NCBI GenBank assembly: GCA_003246625.1
Contig: QJZR01000010.1
Location: 1-64,000, forward strand
Source of the DNA: Alphaproteobacteria bacterium
GTDB taxonomy: Bacteria; Pseudomonadota; Alphaproteobacteria; Rhodospirillales; Rhodospirillaceae
Direction of reading: 5' to 3'
Length of the DNA: 64,000 nt
Part shown: positions 52,512-61,542 of the stretch, piece after piece
Layout of the letters: each line of letters starts with the position of its first letter
Position numbering within the stretch: position 1 is the first letter of the stretch
Program-made: the position numbers and the translations under genes
Notes under the pieces: model-generated
Databases searched by the model: none
Seen by the model: only the letters and a program-made list of their open reading frames with translations
Told to the model about the DNA's origin: nothing

Positions 52512-53924
52512 ATGACGACCGCACCGCGTACCCTGTTCGACAAAATCTGGGAAAGCCACCTGGTGGACCGTCAGGAAGACGGCACCTGCCTGATCTATAT
52601 CGACCGCCACATGGTGCACGAAGTGACCAGCCCGCAGGCGTTCGAAGGCCTGGCGATGGCCGGGCGCAAGGTGCACCGTCCCGAACAGACTCTCGCGGTG
52701 GCCGACCACAACGTGCCCACCACCGACCGCTCCAAGGGCATCGCCGATCCGGAATCGCGCACCCAGGTGGAAACCCTGGAAGCCAACGGCAAGGCCTTCG
52801 GCATCCGGGTGTTCTCGATGGACGACATGCGCCAGGGCGTGGTTCACATTGTCGGCCCGGAACAGGGCTTCACCCTGCCCGGCATGACCATCGTCTGCGG
52901 CGATTCCCACACCGCCACCCACGGCGCGTTCGGCTCGCTGGCCTTCGGCATCGGCACCTCGGAGGTCGAGCACGTGCTGGCCACCCAGACCCTGGTGCAG
53001 GCCCCGGCGAAGAACATGCTGGTGCGCATCGACGGCAAGCTGCCGAAGGGCGCCACCGCCAAGGACATCGTGCTGAAGATCATCGGCACCCTGGGCACCG
53101 CGGGCGGCACCGGCTATGTCATCGAGTACGCGGGCGAGGCGATCCGCAACCTGTCGATGGAAGGCCGGATGACGGTCTGCAACATGACCATCGAGGCGGG
53201 CGCCCGCGCCGGCCTGATCGCCCCCGACGAAACCACCTTCGCCTACGTCAAGGGCCGCCCGATGGGCCCCAAGGACGCCGACTTCGACAAGGCGGTGGCG
53301 TACTGGAAGACCCTGCACACCGATCCGGGCGCGCACTTCGACGCCACCGTGGTGATCGACGCCGCGACCATCGTGCCGCAGGTCACCTGGGGCACCAGCC
53401 CCGAGGACGTGGTGGAAATCACCGGCCGGGTGCCCGATCCCAAGGACGCCCGCGACGAGGCCAAGGCCAAGGCGATGCAGCGTTCCCTGGAATACATGGG
53501 CCTGACCGCCGGTCAGCCGATGGAGGACGTGGCGATCGACCGGGTGTTCATCGGCTCGTGCACCAATGGCCGTATCGAGGACCTGCGCGCCGCCGCGTCC
53601 ATCGCCAAGGGGCGCACCGTCGCCGCCACGGTGAAGGCGATGGTGGTGCCCGGCTCCGGCCTGGTCAAGCAGCAGGCGGAGGCCGAGGGCCTGGACAAGA
53701 TCTTCACCGCCGCGGGCTTCGAATGGCGCGAACCGGGATGCTCGATGTGCCTGGCAATGAACGCCGATAAGCTGTCGCCCGGCGAACGCTGCGCCTCCAC
53801 CTCGAACCGCAATTTCGAGGGCCGCCAGGGGCGCGGCGGGCGGACCCATCTGGTCAGCCCGGAAATCGCGGCGGCGTCCGCGATCACCGGCCGTCTGACC
53901 GACGCGCGCAAGTTTCAGGACTGA
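52512..53924 (+). CDS. leuC: 3-isopropylmalate dehydratase large subunit
   Basis: 470 residues. Aconitase-superfamily signatures: DHNVPTTDR near 66-74, [14 protein letters not shown] near 130-143, the first cluster Cys in [16 protein letters not shown] near 344-359, and GCSMCLAMN near 410-418 with the other two. It isomerises 2- to 3-isopropylmalate in leucine synthesis with LeuD. The ATG at 52512 is the natural start. Confidence 0.97.
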   Translation: MTTAPRTLFDKIWESHLVDRQEDGTCLIYIDRHMVHEVTSPQAFEGLAMAGRKVHRPEQTLAVADHNVPTTDRSKGIADPESRTQVETLEANGKAFGIRVFSMDDMRQGVVHIVGPEQGFTLPGMTIVCGDSHTATHGAFGSLAFGIGTSEVEHVLATQTLVQAPAKNMLVRIDGKLPKGATAKDIVLKIIGTLGTAGGTGYVIEYAGEAIRNLSMEGRMTVCNMTIEAGARAGLIAPDETTFAYVKGRPMGPKDADFDKAVAYWKTLHTDPGAHFDATVVIDAATIVPQVTWGTSPEDVVEITGRVPDPKDARDEAKAKAMQRSLEYMGLTAGQPMEDVAIDRVFIGSCTNGRIEDLRAAASIAKGRTVAATVKAMVVPGSGLVKQQAEAEGLDKIFTAAGFEWREPGCSMCLAMNADKLSPGERCASTSNRNFEGRQGRGGRTHLVSPEIAAASAITGRLTDARKFQD

Positions 53925-53938
53925 GGGGGGATACCGAG

Positions 53939-54544
53939 ATGGATAAGTTCGAAACCCTGACCGGCGTCGCCGCGCCGCTGCCGATGATCAACGTCGACAC
54001 CGACATGATCATCCCCAAGCAGTTCCTGAAAACCATCAAGCGCACCGGCCTGGGCAAAAGCCTGTTCTTCGAGATGCGCTACGACGAAGCGGGTAAGGAA
54101 ATCCCGGATTTCGTCCTCAACCGCCCCGCCTATCGCAACGCCAAGGTGCTGGTCGCGGGCGAGAATTTCGGCTGCGGCTCCTCGCGCGAGCATGCGCCGT
54201 GGTCGATCCTCGACTTCGGCATCCGCTGCGTCATCGCGCCCGGCTTCGCCGACATCTTCTATAACAACTGCTTCAAGAACGGCATCCTGCCGATCAAGCT
54301 GCCGCAGGAAACCTGCGACAAGCTGATGAAGGCGGCGGAGAACGGCGCCAACGCCACCTTCACCGTCGACCTGGCGGCGCAGGAAATCACCACCCCGGAC
54401 GGCGAAAAGGTCGCCTTCGACGTCGATCCCTTCCGCAAGCACTGCCTGCTGAACGGCCTCGACGACATCGGCCTGACCCTGGTCAAGAAGACCAAGATCG
54501 ATACCTACGAAACCGCTCGCAAGACCGCCCAGCCCTGGGTCTAG
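53939..54544 (+). CDS. leuD: 3-isopropylmalate dehydratase small subunit
   Basis: 201 residues, swivel domain of the aconitase superfamily: [16 protein letters not shown] near 18-33 and [17 protein letters not shown] near 77-93. Starts 14 bases after leuC. Its expected downstream partner, leuB, is displaced by 3.6 kb of accessory DNA. Confidence 0.97.
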   Translation: MDKFETLTGVAAPLPMINVDTDMIIPKQFLKTIKRTGLGKSLFFEMRYDEAGKEIPDFVLNRPAYRNAKVLVAGENFGCGSSREHAPWSILDFGIRCVIAPGFADIFYNNCFKNGILPIKLPQETCDKLMKAAENGANATFTVDLAAQEITTPDGEKVAFDVDPFRKHCLLNGLDDIGLTLVKKTKIDTYETARKTAQPWV

Positions 54545-54554
54545 ACCGGGGAAA

Positions 54555-54736
54555 GCCAAAACTTCGCGGAGGGTCGTGGACCCTCCGCACCTCCCATTCC
54601 GAAGAGTTTTTGCGCGCAGCGCGATAAAGCCTTCACGCGGCGTGACGGTCGATAGCCGCTGACGCGGCGAAAAACCAGCGAATGGGATCAAAAGGCCCAA
54701 GGCCGTTTGTGGGTGTGGGCGAAGCCCACGGGTTTT
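54555..54736. repeat. Structured intergenic repeat, copy C
   Basis: About 180 bases right after leuD. Core GCGCGCAGCGCGATAAAGCC, CACGCGGCGTGACGG and GCCGCTGACGCGGCGAAA; left hairpin GCGGAGGGTCGTGGACCCTCCGC. The right-hand arm (TGGGTGTGGGCGAAGCCCA) has changed. It marks the left edge of the leuD-leuB insertion. Confidence 0.82.
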
Positions 54737-54746
54737 CGGCTCGGTG

Positions 54747-54775
54747 GCATAAATACCGATATTCGTTATTTATGC
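54747..54775. promoter_or_regulatory. A/T-rich 9-bp inverted repeat, possible operator
   Basis: GCATAAATA and TATTTATGC form a perfect 9-bp inverted repeat around an 11-base spacer, striking in such G+C-rich DNA. It lies immediately before the predicted -35 of the M23-like gene, so a regulator-binding site is plausible. Confidence 0.5.
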
Positions 54776-54804
54776 TTGTGTGGGCGAGCGGATTTCGATA
54801 GGAT
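54776..54804 (+). promoter_or_regulatory. Candidate promoter of the M23-like gene
   Basis: TTGTGT, 17-base spacer and TAGGAT, 32 bases upstream of the start codon and abutting the inverted repeat at 54747-54775. Confidence 0.5.
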
Positions 54805-54836
54805 ATCCCCATATTTTCCCGGTCCGGAGGATTTTC

Positions 54837-55682
54837 ATGCCCAAGAGAGTACGAAAATCGTTATTGCCAGCCGACGCAAAGCAGGCGAGCTTCCCCATCG
54901 TTCCGGTGGGCGACACGGTGGAGCAGAAGCTGCGTTCGCTGATGGAACATCCGCTCTATTCCGATCCCGTCGATGGCAGGCTTCGCGACCACGTCGGCGA
55001 GTTGTATCGGCGGGCCTATCCCGGCGAGGCGCGTGCCGATGCGACGGGGCGAACCGAGATCGCCGCACCCGCGATCCGACCCGAAGACGTGGCGCCCTTC
55101 GATCCGAGCGGCGGCGACGGGGGAACCGGCGGCACGGTGCATGTGTGCGAACACACCCGGGACGGGCACAAAGTCTCCGCCTATGACCGCGCCGCCCCCG
55201 GCGGCGGGAGCGGTACGCAACACCAAAAGCCCCACGATACTCCGCAGGGCGGGATTTCACCGCCGACACGTAGAGGTCGTGTCCGAGGCGTCGACGGATG
55301 GGGGGATGGGGGTTATGGGGCCAAGAGGAAAAGAAACGGTAGCGAATACGCCCACCAAGGAACGGACTTCGCCGCCGAACCGGGAGAAGACGTGCTCAGC
55401 ACCATCTCCGGCACGGTCATCCGAATCGACGTAGACCCCTATGGCGATGGCAAATTCACGGGCGTGATCATCCGTTCCGATGACGGATATGAGGCAAGAA
55501 CGGTTTATGTCAAACCCAACGTCGGTGTTGGGGCGAGAGTGGAAAGGGGAGCCCCTATCGGAACGGCGCAAGATTTGCGGCAGAAATATCCGGGCATTAC
55601 CAATCACGTCCACACCGAACTCTGGAAGGGCAAGGTAAGGGCGGGTATCCCTGTGGATTCCTATTCGGAGCCCATAAAATGA
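54837..55682 (+). CDS. M23-type (LytM-like) peptidase-domain protein
   Basis: 281 residues; the ATG at 54837 has GGAGG 6 bases before it. No signal peptide or membrane segment. Residues 1-~165 are polar and Gly/Pro-rich, probably flexible (SGGDGGTGGT near 91-100). The C-terminal ~110 residues keep the zinc ligands of M23 endopeptidases: H173 and D177 (HQGTDF) and the H257-x-H259 pair (NHVHTEL). The likely target is a peptidoglycan cross-bridge or stem peptide, but how it leaves the cell is not visible. It sits in the leuD-leuB insertion, 4 bases from the end of a convergent gene for a periplasmic protein. Confidence 0.75.
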   Translation: MPKRVRKSLLPADAKQASFPIVPVGDTVEQKLRSLMEHPLYSDPVDGRLRDHVGELYRRAYPGEARADATGRTEIAAPAIRPEDVAPFDPSGGDGGTGGTVHVCEHTRDGHKVSAYDRAAPGGGSGTQHQKPHDTPQGGISPPTRRGRVRGVDGWGDGGYGAKRKRNGSEYAHQGTDFAAEPGEDVLSTISGTVIRIDVDPYGDGKFTGVIIRSDDGYEARTVYVKPNVGVGARVERGAPIGTAQDLRQKYPGITNHVHTELWKGKVRAGIPVDSYSEPIK

Positions 55683-55686
55683 TGCG

Positions 55687-56202
55687 CTATGGGGTCACGA
55701 CCAGGGGGACGGAACCGCGCTTTTCGAGAATCTCGGTTCGTCTGGAATCGATCCTTAAAGGCAAGCCGATTTCGCCCTCCATCCCCCAGTCGTCGATTGT
55801 CCATCGGGAACCATTCGAGTTCAGGAAATGTATGTAGATATCCGCCCATTCGTCGCGGAACCGTTCCACCGCGACCACGGCATGTAATGCCTTCGCAGCA
55901 TCTCTTTTTTCCTGGGAAATCAGCACCCACAGGATGCGATAGGAAACTTCCGTCGGCGGGGCTTCGGCCGGGTCGAAAGGTTGCATCGTAATGGATCGGC
56001 AAAGTTTCGCCTCCCTTCGTGCGAAACATCCCAGCAAGGTTTCCACCGCGCAGACCGGGGTCTTGGGGGCGCCGATGCAGGACGACGTGGCGGAGGTGGT
56101 GGTGATGGTGCGGACCTCGGAGGGGTAGGTCTCCGCCGCCCGCGCCGCCGTGATGCCCAGCAGGAAAATAGCAACCACTACACCCGTGGCCGATGTTCGC
56201 AT
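55687..56202 (-). CDS. Unknown periplasmic protein with signal peptide
   Basis: 171 residues from the ATG at 56202, chosen because GGGAGGAACG lies just ahead and the sequence begins with a clean signal peptide (MRTSATGVVVAIFLLGITAARA). The frame extends 25 residues further up, without support. The mature protein has four Cys (SSCIGAP, PVCAVETLLGCF, KLCRS), likely two disulfides, then an Arg/Glu/Asp-rich region with DIYIHFLNSNGSRWTIDDWG. No family recognised. It faces the M23-like gene 3'-to-3', four bases apart; they may be functionally paired, which is speculation. Confidence 0.6.
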   Translation of the reverse strand: MRTSATGVVVAIFLLGITAARAAETYPSEVRTITTTSATSSCIGAPKTPVCAVETLLGCFARREAKLCRSITMQPFDPAEAPPTEVSYRILWVLISQEKRDAAKALHAVVAVERFRDEWADIYIHFLNSNGSRWTIDDWGMEGEIGLPLRIDSRRTEILEKRGSVPLVVTP

Positions 56203-56279
56203 CGCCCGTTCCTCCCCCTCCGCAACTCTAGCCGGGCTCAAGGAGCGGAACAAGAGGAGAACTGAGGTTGGTTCCACCG

Positions 56280-56430
56280 GAAAACCAGTCCGGGCTCCGC
56301 CCGGACCCGCCAGGGGTCGCCGACCCCTGGACCCCGTTCCCCTTATTTCAGCGCAAACCCGAAAATAGCCCCCGCGCCGCGCATGGGCTCAACACCGCTG
56401 CGCGTGAAAACTAGGGGTGACTGAAAGGGG
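56280..56430. repeat. Degraded copy of the intergenic repeat, copy D
   Basis: AAAACCAGTCCGGGCTCCGC and the hairpin CCAGGGGTCGCCGACCCCTGG match the outer parts of the other copies. The middle keeps only traces (GCGCGCAGCG-like on the reverse strand). It lies inside the leuD-leuB insertion. Confidence 0.55.
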
Positions 56431-56657
56431 CCGGGAGCAAGAAGGGCGGGTTTGGGCCTCAGCAATTGGCGAAGCAGGCATTCGCACTTAGTAGGCGCAT
56501 AGTCGCTTTCGGCCCCGTGTGGTCGCCCCCAGGCGCAAATTCACTCCCGGCCCTTCTGGGCTGCGTCCGGCGTATCGCTGTGCAGAGGGGCGTGACCAGC
56601 GTCTATGGGCTGTCTCTACAATTTCAGGCGCAGTTGGCAGATAGCGGACCTTTCGCT
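56431..56657. other. Intergenic DNA with no clear gene
   Basis: Mixed composition, lower in G+C than the neighbourhood. Open frames here lack a ribosome site and run antisense into the DUF3800 gene. It may be debris from an earlier insertion. Confidence 0.35.
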
Positions 56658-57788
56658 TCATCTGAGGGACGCTACCGCCGCTCGGCGCTTGCTCTCCATC
56701 TCATCGACGGCGGCTTGGAGTTCCGGCGATATTGGATTCTCTGGTCCCGGCAGCGGGAGGTCGGCCAGGAACCGCCAGCGGCGATCGAGTGCAACAAGTG
56801 ATACCTCATCGGTATGTCCTCGCCGTGTTTGCCGAAAGAATAGGCTTTTCAGCTCGTCCGACACTGGCTTGCCCTCGCGCATCCTCTTCGCGGTCCAAAG
56901 CGTGACATCGACAAGTTCGAGCCCAGCACTTTCATCGCCAGGTTTGTATTCAGGTGGAATCTCCGGGAGCGTCGAATAATCGAACTCGGGCATGCCAGGG
57001 CCGAGGCTGGATTTATGGCCGCGCAGATTCTGGTAAATTCCTGCCAACTCCGCTTGCGCTTTATTGAACTCAGTCTGACGGTCGACAGTAATCTTATGCA
57101 CTTTCTGTCCCATGGCCGTTGCCTCCGTGCCGATTCCGTAAAGGACCGATTGGAAGCCGACCAAATTTGGGGAGATATGCAACGAGGTATCGTGGTTGCC
57201 CACGCCGTAGCTGATCTCATCGGGATTTGCATCTGCCCAGCGGATGGCACCGTCGATGAGTTCCCGTGAGCGGGCATCAGGCAGCTTGTTGATGTTGGCA
57301 AGTAGCCGCCCGTGCACATCCTGAAGTATCTTAGCACAGCGCGCAGTGTTTTTCTCTAGTCTCGCCTTCCACGCAGCTTTTGCGATGCCCTCATCGAACA
57401 AGTGCGCAACTTTGAGGAGTAATGGGTAACGCAACGGAGTCCAATAATGATGCCACGCGACTGCGTCATTCGAGCCTGCATCGAATACTTGGTCGAAATA
57501 GCTAATGATTGCATGATCTTTCTTGTTGACCGTGAAGATCGAAAACCGAAGATCGTTCTTCTTGCTAAATTTCTCGAGCCGTTCAGCAATTGTCGTCAGC
57601 TTTGCGACGCCAAGCTCATTGGCGTGAATTCGTGTCACGCCAAGCTCTTTTCTAAGCGTCCGTAACAGTGGGGCAGAAATCACGTCCAGATTGGCGCGGG
57701 CTCCGAGAACCCCATAATAGAGCAGCGGCTGGGCAGGGTCGAATAGATGCAGCCCTGTGTTTCCGCTTTCATCTACATAATAATACAT
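56658..57788 (-). CDS. DUF3800 domain protein, likely horizontally acquired
   Basis: 376 residues starting MYYYVDESGNTG, the signature opening of DUF3800, in which the Asp-Glu pair belongs to a probable RNase H-like nuclease core. Further parts are HANELG near residue 55, a variable middle, and an acidic segment ELVDVTLWTAKRMREG near 298-313. The gene is visibly richer in A and T and uses codons that its neighbours avoid, a sign of transfer. A run of G serves as ribosome site. DUF3800 genes are often found in phage or defence islands; no other defence gene is next to it, so its role is open. Confidence 0.8.
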   Translation of the reverse strand: MYYYVDESGNTGLHLFDPAQPLLYYGVLGARANLDVISAPLLRTLRKELGVTRIHANELGVAKLTTIAERLEKFSKKNDLRFSIFTVNKKDHAIISYFDQVFDAGSNDAVAWHHYWTPLRYPLLLKVAHLFDEGIAKAAWKARLEKNTARCAKILQDVHGRLLANINKLPDARSRELIDGAIRWADANPDEISYGVGNHDTSLHISPNLVGFQSVLYGIGTEATAMGQKVHKITVDRQTEFNKAQAELAGIYQNLRGHKSSLGPGMPEFDYSTLPEIPPEYKPGDESAGLELVDVTLWTAKRMREGKPVSDELKSLFFRQTRRGHTDEVSLVALDRRWRFLADLPLPGPENPISPELQAAVDEMESKRRAAVASLR

Positions 57789-57969
57789 AATCCCCCCCCC
57801 AGCGGACCGAACAGACTATGTGCCGCAGCATATCTCGCAGTCAACGTCCCGACAGCCAAGTCCGCTTTCCCGCCCCCTATAGTCCTTCGCACATTACGCA
57901 ACGAACGGCAGCTTTGCAGACCGGACCGAGAAGCCTCGAAGGCACGAAATGGGCGCGAAGGTGACGGTT
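57789..57969. other. Intergenic DNA upstream of the DUF3800 gene
   Basis: Should contain the promoter of the minus-strand DUF3800 gene. No open frame or convincing promoter pair was recognised; there is a 10-base C run next to the start codon. Confidence 0.35.
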
Positions 57970-58108
57970 GTGGTTTTGGCGCGGAGCGCGAGAGGACCGG
58001 CGTTCCGGGTGACGGTTGATTGCCGCTGACGTGGCGGGAAACCGGTATCGGGGTTCCAGGGGTCATTCGGCCCCTGGCGGGTCCGGGCGGCGCCCGGCCT
58101 GGTTTTTT
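57970..58108. repeat. Structured intergenic repeat, copy E
   Basis: GGCGCGGAGCGCGA, then GTGACGGTTGATTGCCGCTG and ACGTGGCGGGAAACC, and a right-hand hairpin CCAGGGGTCATTCGGCCCCTGG ending in GCCTGGTTTTTT. It marks the right edge of the leuD-leuB insertion. Confidence 0.78.
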
Positions 58109-58183
58109 CCTTTTTTTCTGGCGTTTTCGGGCGGGAGCGGAATAATCCGTTCCCTCACACGTGCATGGAAGAGGCTTGGCGAA

Positions 58184-59290
58184 ATGACCGCGAAAAAGAA
58201 GAAGGTGATGCTGCTGCCCGGCGACGGCATCGGGCAGGAAGTGATGGCGCAGGTGGTGCGCATCATGGAGTGGATGGACCAGGCGGGCATGGCCTCGTTC
58301 GAGCTGATGGCGGGCAAGATCGGCGGGTCCTCCATCGACGCCTTCGGCGAGCCCCTGACCGACGAGACCCTGGCCGACTGTCTGTCCTGCGACGCGGTTC
58401 TGATGGGCGCGGTGGGCGGTCCGAAGTGGGACGACGTACCCTTCGACAAGAAGCCGGAGCGCGGCCTTCTGCGCATCCGCAAGGACATGGGCCTGTTCGC
58501 CAACCTGCGCCCGGCGCTGGTTTTCGAGGAACTGGCCGAGGCCTCGACCCTGAAGCGCGAAGTGGTGGCGGGGCTCGACATCATGATCGTGCGCGAGCTT
58601 ACCGGCGGCATCTATTTCGGCCAGCCGCGCGGCATCGAGACCCTGCCCAACGGCGACCGCAAGGGCTTCAACACCCTGGTCTACACCACGCCGGAGATTC
58701 AGCGCATCGGCCGCGTCGCCTTCGACCTGGCGATGAAGCGGAACAAGCGCGTCACCTCGGTGGACAAGGCCAACGTGCTGGAATCGACCATCCTCTGGCG
58801 CGAGGAAATGGAAAAGGTGGCCAAGGACTATCCGGGCGTCGAGCTGTCGCACCTGTACGTCGACAACGCCTCGATGCAGCTGGTGCGCAATCCGAAGCAG
58901 TTCGACGTGATGGTCACCACCAACATGTTCGGCGACATCCTGTCCGACTGCGCGTCGATGCTGACCGGTTCGTTGGGCATGCTGCCCTCGGCCAGCCTGG
59001 GCGCGACGGACGCGGCGGGGCACCGCAACGCGCTCTACGAGCCGGTGCACGGTTCCGCCCCCGACATCGCGGGCAAGAACCTGGCCAACCCGTTGGCGAT
59101 GATTTTGTCCCTGGCGATGATGCTGCGCTATTCCTTCGACATGGACGCCGCCGCCGACCGTCTGGAGAACGCGGTGAAGGCGACCCTGTCCGACGGCGTG
59201 CGCACCGGCGACATCATGCAGGAAGGCGCGACCAAGGTCGGCACCAGTGGCATGGGCGACGCGGTTCTGCGTCATCTGGCCGCCGGTTGA
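58184..59290 (+). CDS. leuB: 3-isopropylmalate dehydrogenase
   Basis: 368 residues. The start ATG at 58184 gives [21 protein letters not shown]. Substrate- and metal-binding signatures [14 protein letters not shown] near 133-146 and [27 protein letters not shown] near 247-273 are intact, as is the NAD site GSAPDIAGK. It oxidises and decarboxylates 3-isopropylmalate. In many alphaproteobacteria leuB follows leuD closely; here 3.6 kb intervenes. Confidence 0.97.
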   Translation: MTAKKKKVMLLPGDGIGQEVMAQVVRIMEWMDQAGMASFELMAGKIGGSSIDAFGEPLTDETLADCLSCDAVLMGAVGGPKWDDVPFDKKPERGLLRIRKDMGLFANLRPALVFEELAEASTLKREVVAGLDIMIVRELTGGIYFGQPRGIETLPNGDRKGFNTLVYTTPEIQRIGRVAFDLAMKRNKRVTSVDKANVLESTILWREEMEKVAKDYPGVELSHLYVDNASMQLVRNPKQFDVMVTTNMFGDILSDCASMLTGSLGMLPSASLGATDAAGHRNALYEPVHGSAPDIAGKNLANPLAMILSLAMMLRYSFDMDAAADRLENAVKATLSDGVRTGDIMQEGATKVGTSGMGDAVLRHLAAG

Positions 59291-59409
59291 GCGCTTTTCC
59301 TTGCGCCTGCCCGCGGTTCGGGTAGGCTTCTGCATTCTCGAAAAAACCGGGGAAGGCCCATCGCGGGCCTTTCCTTCGTTTCGACACGACAGAACGGACG
59401 GATATCGAC

Positions 59410-60435
59410 ATGGGCTACAAGGTTGCGGTCGTTGGCGCGACGGGAAACGTCGGCCGCGAAATGCTGAGCATCCTGGCGGAGCGGAACTTCCCGGCGGACG
59501 AGGTGTTCGCCGTGGCGTCGAAGCGCTCGGCCGGATCGGAAATCTCCTTCGGCGAGGACAAGGTGCTGAAGGTGAAGGACCTTGAGACCTTCGACTTCGC
59601 CGGCATCGACATCGCCCTGTCGTCGCCGGGCGCCTCGGTGTCCAAGGTGTTCGCGCCGCGCGCCGGGGCGGCGGGATGCGTGGTGATCGACAACACCTCG
59701 CAGTTCCGCATGGACCCGGACGTGCCGCTGGTGGTGCCCGAGGTCAACCCGCAGGCGTTGGCCGGTTACAAGAAGCGCCACATCGTCGCCAACCCCAACT
59801 GCTCGACCATCCAGATGCTGGTGGCGCTGAAGCCGTTGCACGACGCCTTCAAGATCAAGCGCGTCGTCGTCTCCACCTATCAGTCGGTGTCCGGCGGCGG
59901 CAAGGAGGCGATGGACGAGCTGTTCGACCAGACGCGCGGCATCTACATGAACCAGCCGATCACCCAGACGCAGAACAAGTTTCCGAAGCAGATCGCCTTC
60001 AACGTGATTCCGCAGATCGACGTCTTCATGGACGATGGCGCGACCAAGGAAGAATGGAAGATGAAGGTCGAGACGGCGAAGATGCTCGACCCCGACATCG
60101 CGGTGCACGCCAACTGCTGCCGCGTGCCGTGCTTCATCGGCCATGCCGAGTACGTCAACATCGAGACGGAGAAGCCGATCTCGGCGGAGGCGGCGCGCAA
60201 GGTGCTGAAGGCCGCGCCCGGCCTCGCCGTGGTCGACATGCGCGAACCCGGCGGCTACGTCACCCCGGTGGAATGCGCGGGCGAGGACAAGGTCTACGTC
60301 TCGCGCATCCGCGTCGACGACACGGTGAAGAACGGGCTTTCCTTCTGGTGCGCCGCCGACAACCTGCGCAAGGGCGCGGCGCTGAACGCGGTGCAGATCG
60401 CCGAGGTCCTGATCCGCGACCACCTGAAGAAGTAA
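59410..60435 (+). CDS. asd: Aspartate-semialdehyde dehydrogenase
   Basis: 341 residues. NADP site VGATGNVGREML near 8-19, catalytic Cys in NPNCSTIQM near 131-139, HANCCRVPCFIGHAE near 235-249 with the catalytic His. It makes aspartate semialdehyde for lysine/DAP, Thr and Met, supplying the DapF branch. Follows leuB after 119 bases. Confidence 0.97.
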   Translation: MGYKVAVVGATGNVGREMLSILAERNFPADEVFAVASKRSAGSEISFGEDKVLKVKDLETFDFAGIDIALSSPGASVSKVFAPRAGAAGCVVIDNTSQFRMDPDVPLVVPEVNPQALAGYKKRHIVANPNCSTIQMLVALKPLHDAFKIKRVVVSTYQSVSGGGKEAMDELFDQTRGIYMNQPITQTQNKFPKQIAFNVIPQIDVFMDDGATKEEWKMKVETAKMLDPDIAVHANCCRVPCFIGHAEYVNIETEKPISAEAARKVLKAAPGLAVVDMREPGGYVTPVECAGEDKVYVSRIRVDDTVKNGLSFWCAADNLRKGAALNAVQIAEVLIRDHLKK

Positions 60436-60440
60436 GGATG

Positions 60441-60460
60441 CCGGGGCCGCGAGGCCCCGG
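60441..60460 (+). terminator. Hairpin after asd
   Basis: CCGGGGCC / GGCCCCGG, an 8-bp stem with a GCGA (GNRA) tetraloop, 5 bases past the stop codon. No T-tract follows; the next gene starts 18 bases on, so attenuation rather than full termination is likely. Confidence 0.5.
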
Positions 60461-60478
60461 TTCCGCATCGGGGGCAAG

Positions 60479-60925
60479 ATGACCGCAGCCGAGCATCCGG
60501 AACGGGCCTTCATCTGCCGCGTCGTCGAACGCGGCGAGCGCGACGTGCCGGTGACCACCAACCCCCTGGCCAAGGCCCTGGGCATGGTGATCCGCGAGGC
60601 GTCGTTGGGCCGCGTCGTCGCCGCCTTCCATGCCGGAGACGACTGGATTCAGGGCAACGGCGTGGTGCAGGGGGGCATCGTCTCGGCGATGCTGGACTTC
60701 GGCATGGTGTTCGCCGTGTTCTCGACGATCGGTTCGGGCACCACCATCGCCACCCTGTCGCAGACCACCAACTACCTGCGTCCCGCCCCCGCCGGGGATT
60801 TCACCGTCGAGGGCGCGGTGGAACGCACCGGCCGCACCGTGGCGCATGCCCGCGCCACCCTGTTCGACGCCGCCGGGCGGCAGGTCGCCACCGCCATCGC
60901 GCCGTTCGCGGTGCTTGCCGAATGA
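60479..60925 (+). CDS. PaaI-type hotdog thioesterase
   Basis: 148 residues of the hotdog fold. The catalytic helix is marked by GNGVVQGGIVSAMLDFGMVFA near residues 60-80, and TTNYLRPAPAGDFTVEGAVERTGRTVAHARATLFD is the standard second half. It hydrolyses acyl-CoA esters; the physiological acyl group is unknown. The stop overlaps the next start by 4 bases. Confidence 0.85.
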   Translation: MTAAEHPERAFICRVVERGERDVPVTTNPLAKALGMVIREASLGRVVAAFHAGDDWIQGNGVVQGGIVSAMLDFGMVFAVFSTIGSGTTIATLSQTTNYLRPAPAGDFTVEGAVERTGRTVAHARATLFDAAGRQVATAIAPFAVLAE

Positions 60926-61356
60926 CCCTCTACATCGACGCCGACGCCTGCCCGGTGAAGGACGAGTCGATCCGCGTCGCCGAACGCCACGACGTTCCCG
61001 TGGTCCTGGTCAGCAACCGGGGGTTCCGCACCGGCGGCCACCCGCTGGTGCGCTCGGTGATGGTGCCTCCCGACCCCGACGCCGCCGACAAATGGATCGC
61101 GGCGGCGATCGTGCCGGGCGACGTCTGCGTCACCAACGACGTTCCCCTCGCCGCGCGGTGCGTGGAAGTGGGGGCGAAGGCGGTCTCGCCCTCCGGCAAG
61201 GTGTTCGACGCCGACTCGGTGGGCATGGCCCTCGCGGTGCGCGACCTGATGACCACCCTGCGCGATACCGGCGAAATCGCGGGCGGCGGCGGCAAGGGAT
61301 TTTCGCGCCAGGACCGCAGCCGCTTCCTCGACGTCCTCGATTCCCTGCTGCGATAG
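60922..61356 (+). CDS. UPF0178 family protein (YaiI/YqxD)
   Basis: 144 residues, a standard size. Opening MTLYIDADACPVKDE (PIN-like, with Asp-rich start), VTNDVPLAARCVEVG near 73-87 and the Gly-rich GGGGKGFSRQDRSRF near 118-132 are characteristic. The family is widespread and structurally PIN-like, but function is unassigned. Coupled to the thioesterase by an ATGA overlap. Confidence 0.92.
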   Translation: MTLYIDADACPVKDESIRVAERHDVPVVLVSNRGFRTGGHPLVRSVMVPPDPDAADKWIAAAIVPGDVCVTNDVPLAARCVEVGAKAVSPSGKVFDADSVGMALAVRDLMTTLRDTGEIAGGGGKGFSRQDRSRFLDVLDSLLR

Positions 61357-61542
61357 GAAAACCAGGCCGGGGTTCCACCCCGGACCCCGCACAGGGGCTT
61401 GGCCCCTGTGAACCCATTCGTCTTTTTCGCCGCGTCAGCGGCAATCAGCCATCACGCCGCGGGACGGTTTGATCGCGCTGCGCGCAAAAACCAACGGAAT
61501 GGGGTGCGCGAGGGGACCGAGTCCCCTCGCAGGGTTTTTCTT
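61357..61542. repeat. Structured intergenic repeat, copy F (inverted)
   Basis: Core on the minus strand reads GCGCGCAGCGCGATCAAACC, GCGGCGTGATGG and GCCGCTGACGCGGCGAAA. Flanking hairpins ACAGGGGCTTGGCCCCTGT and GCGAGGGGACCGAGTCCCCTC are intact. It begins right at the UPF0178 stop codon. Confidence 0.82.

Noticed and set aside
56466-56801. 111-codon plus-strand frame next to the DUF3800 gene
   Set aside because: No ribosome site and its last third is antisense to DUF3800 coding sequence.
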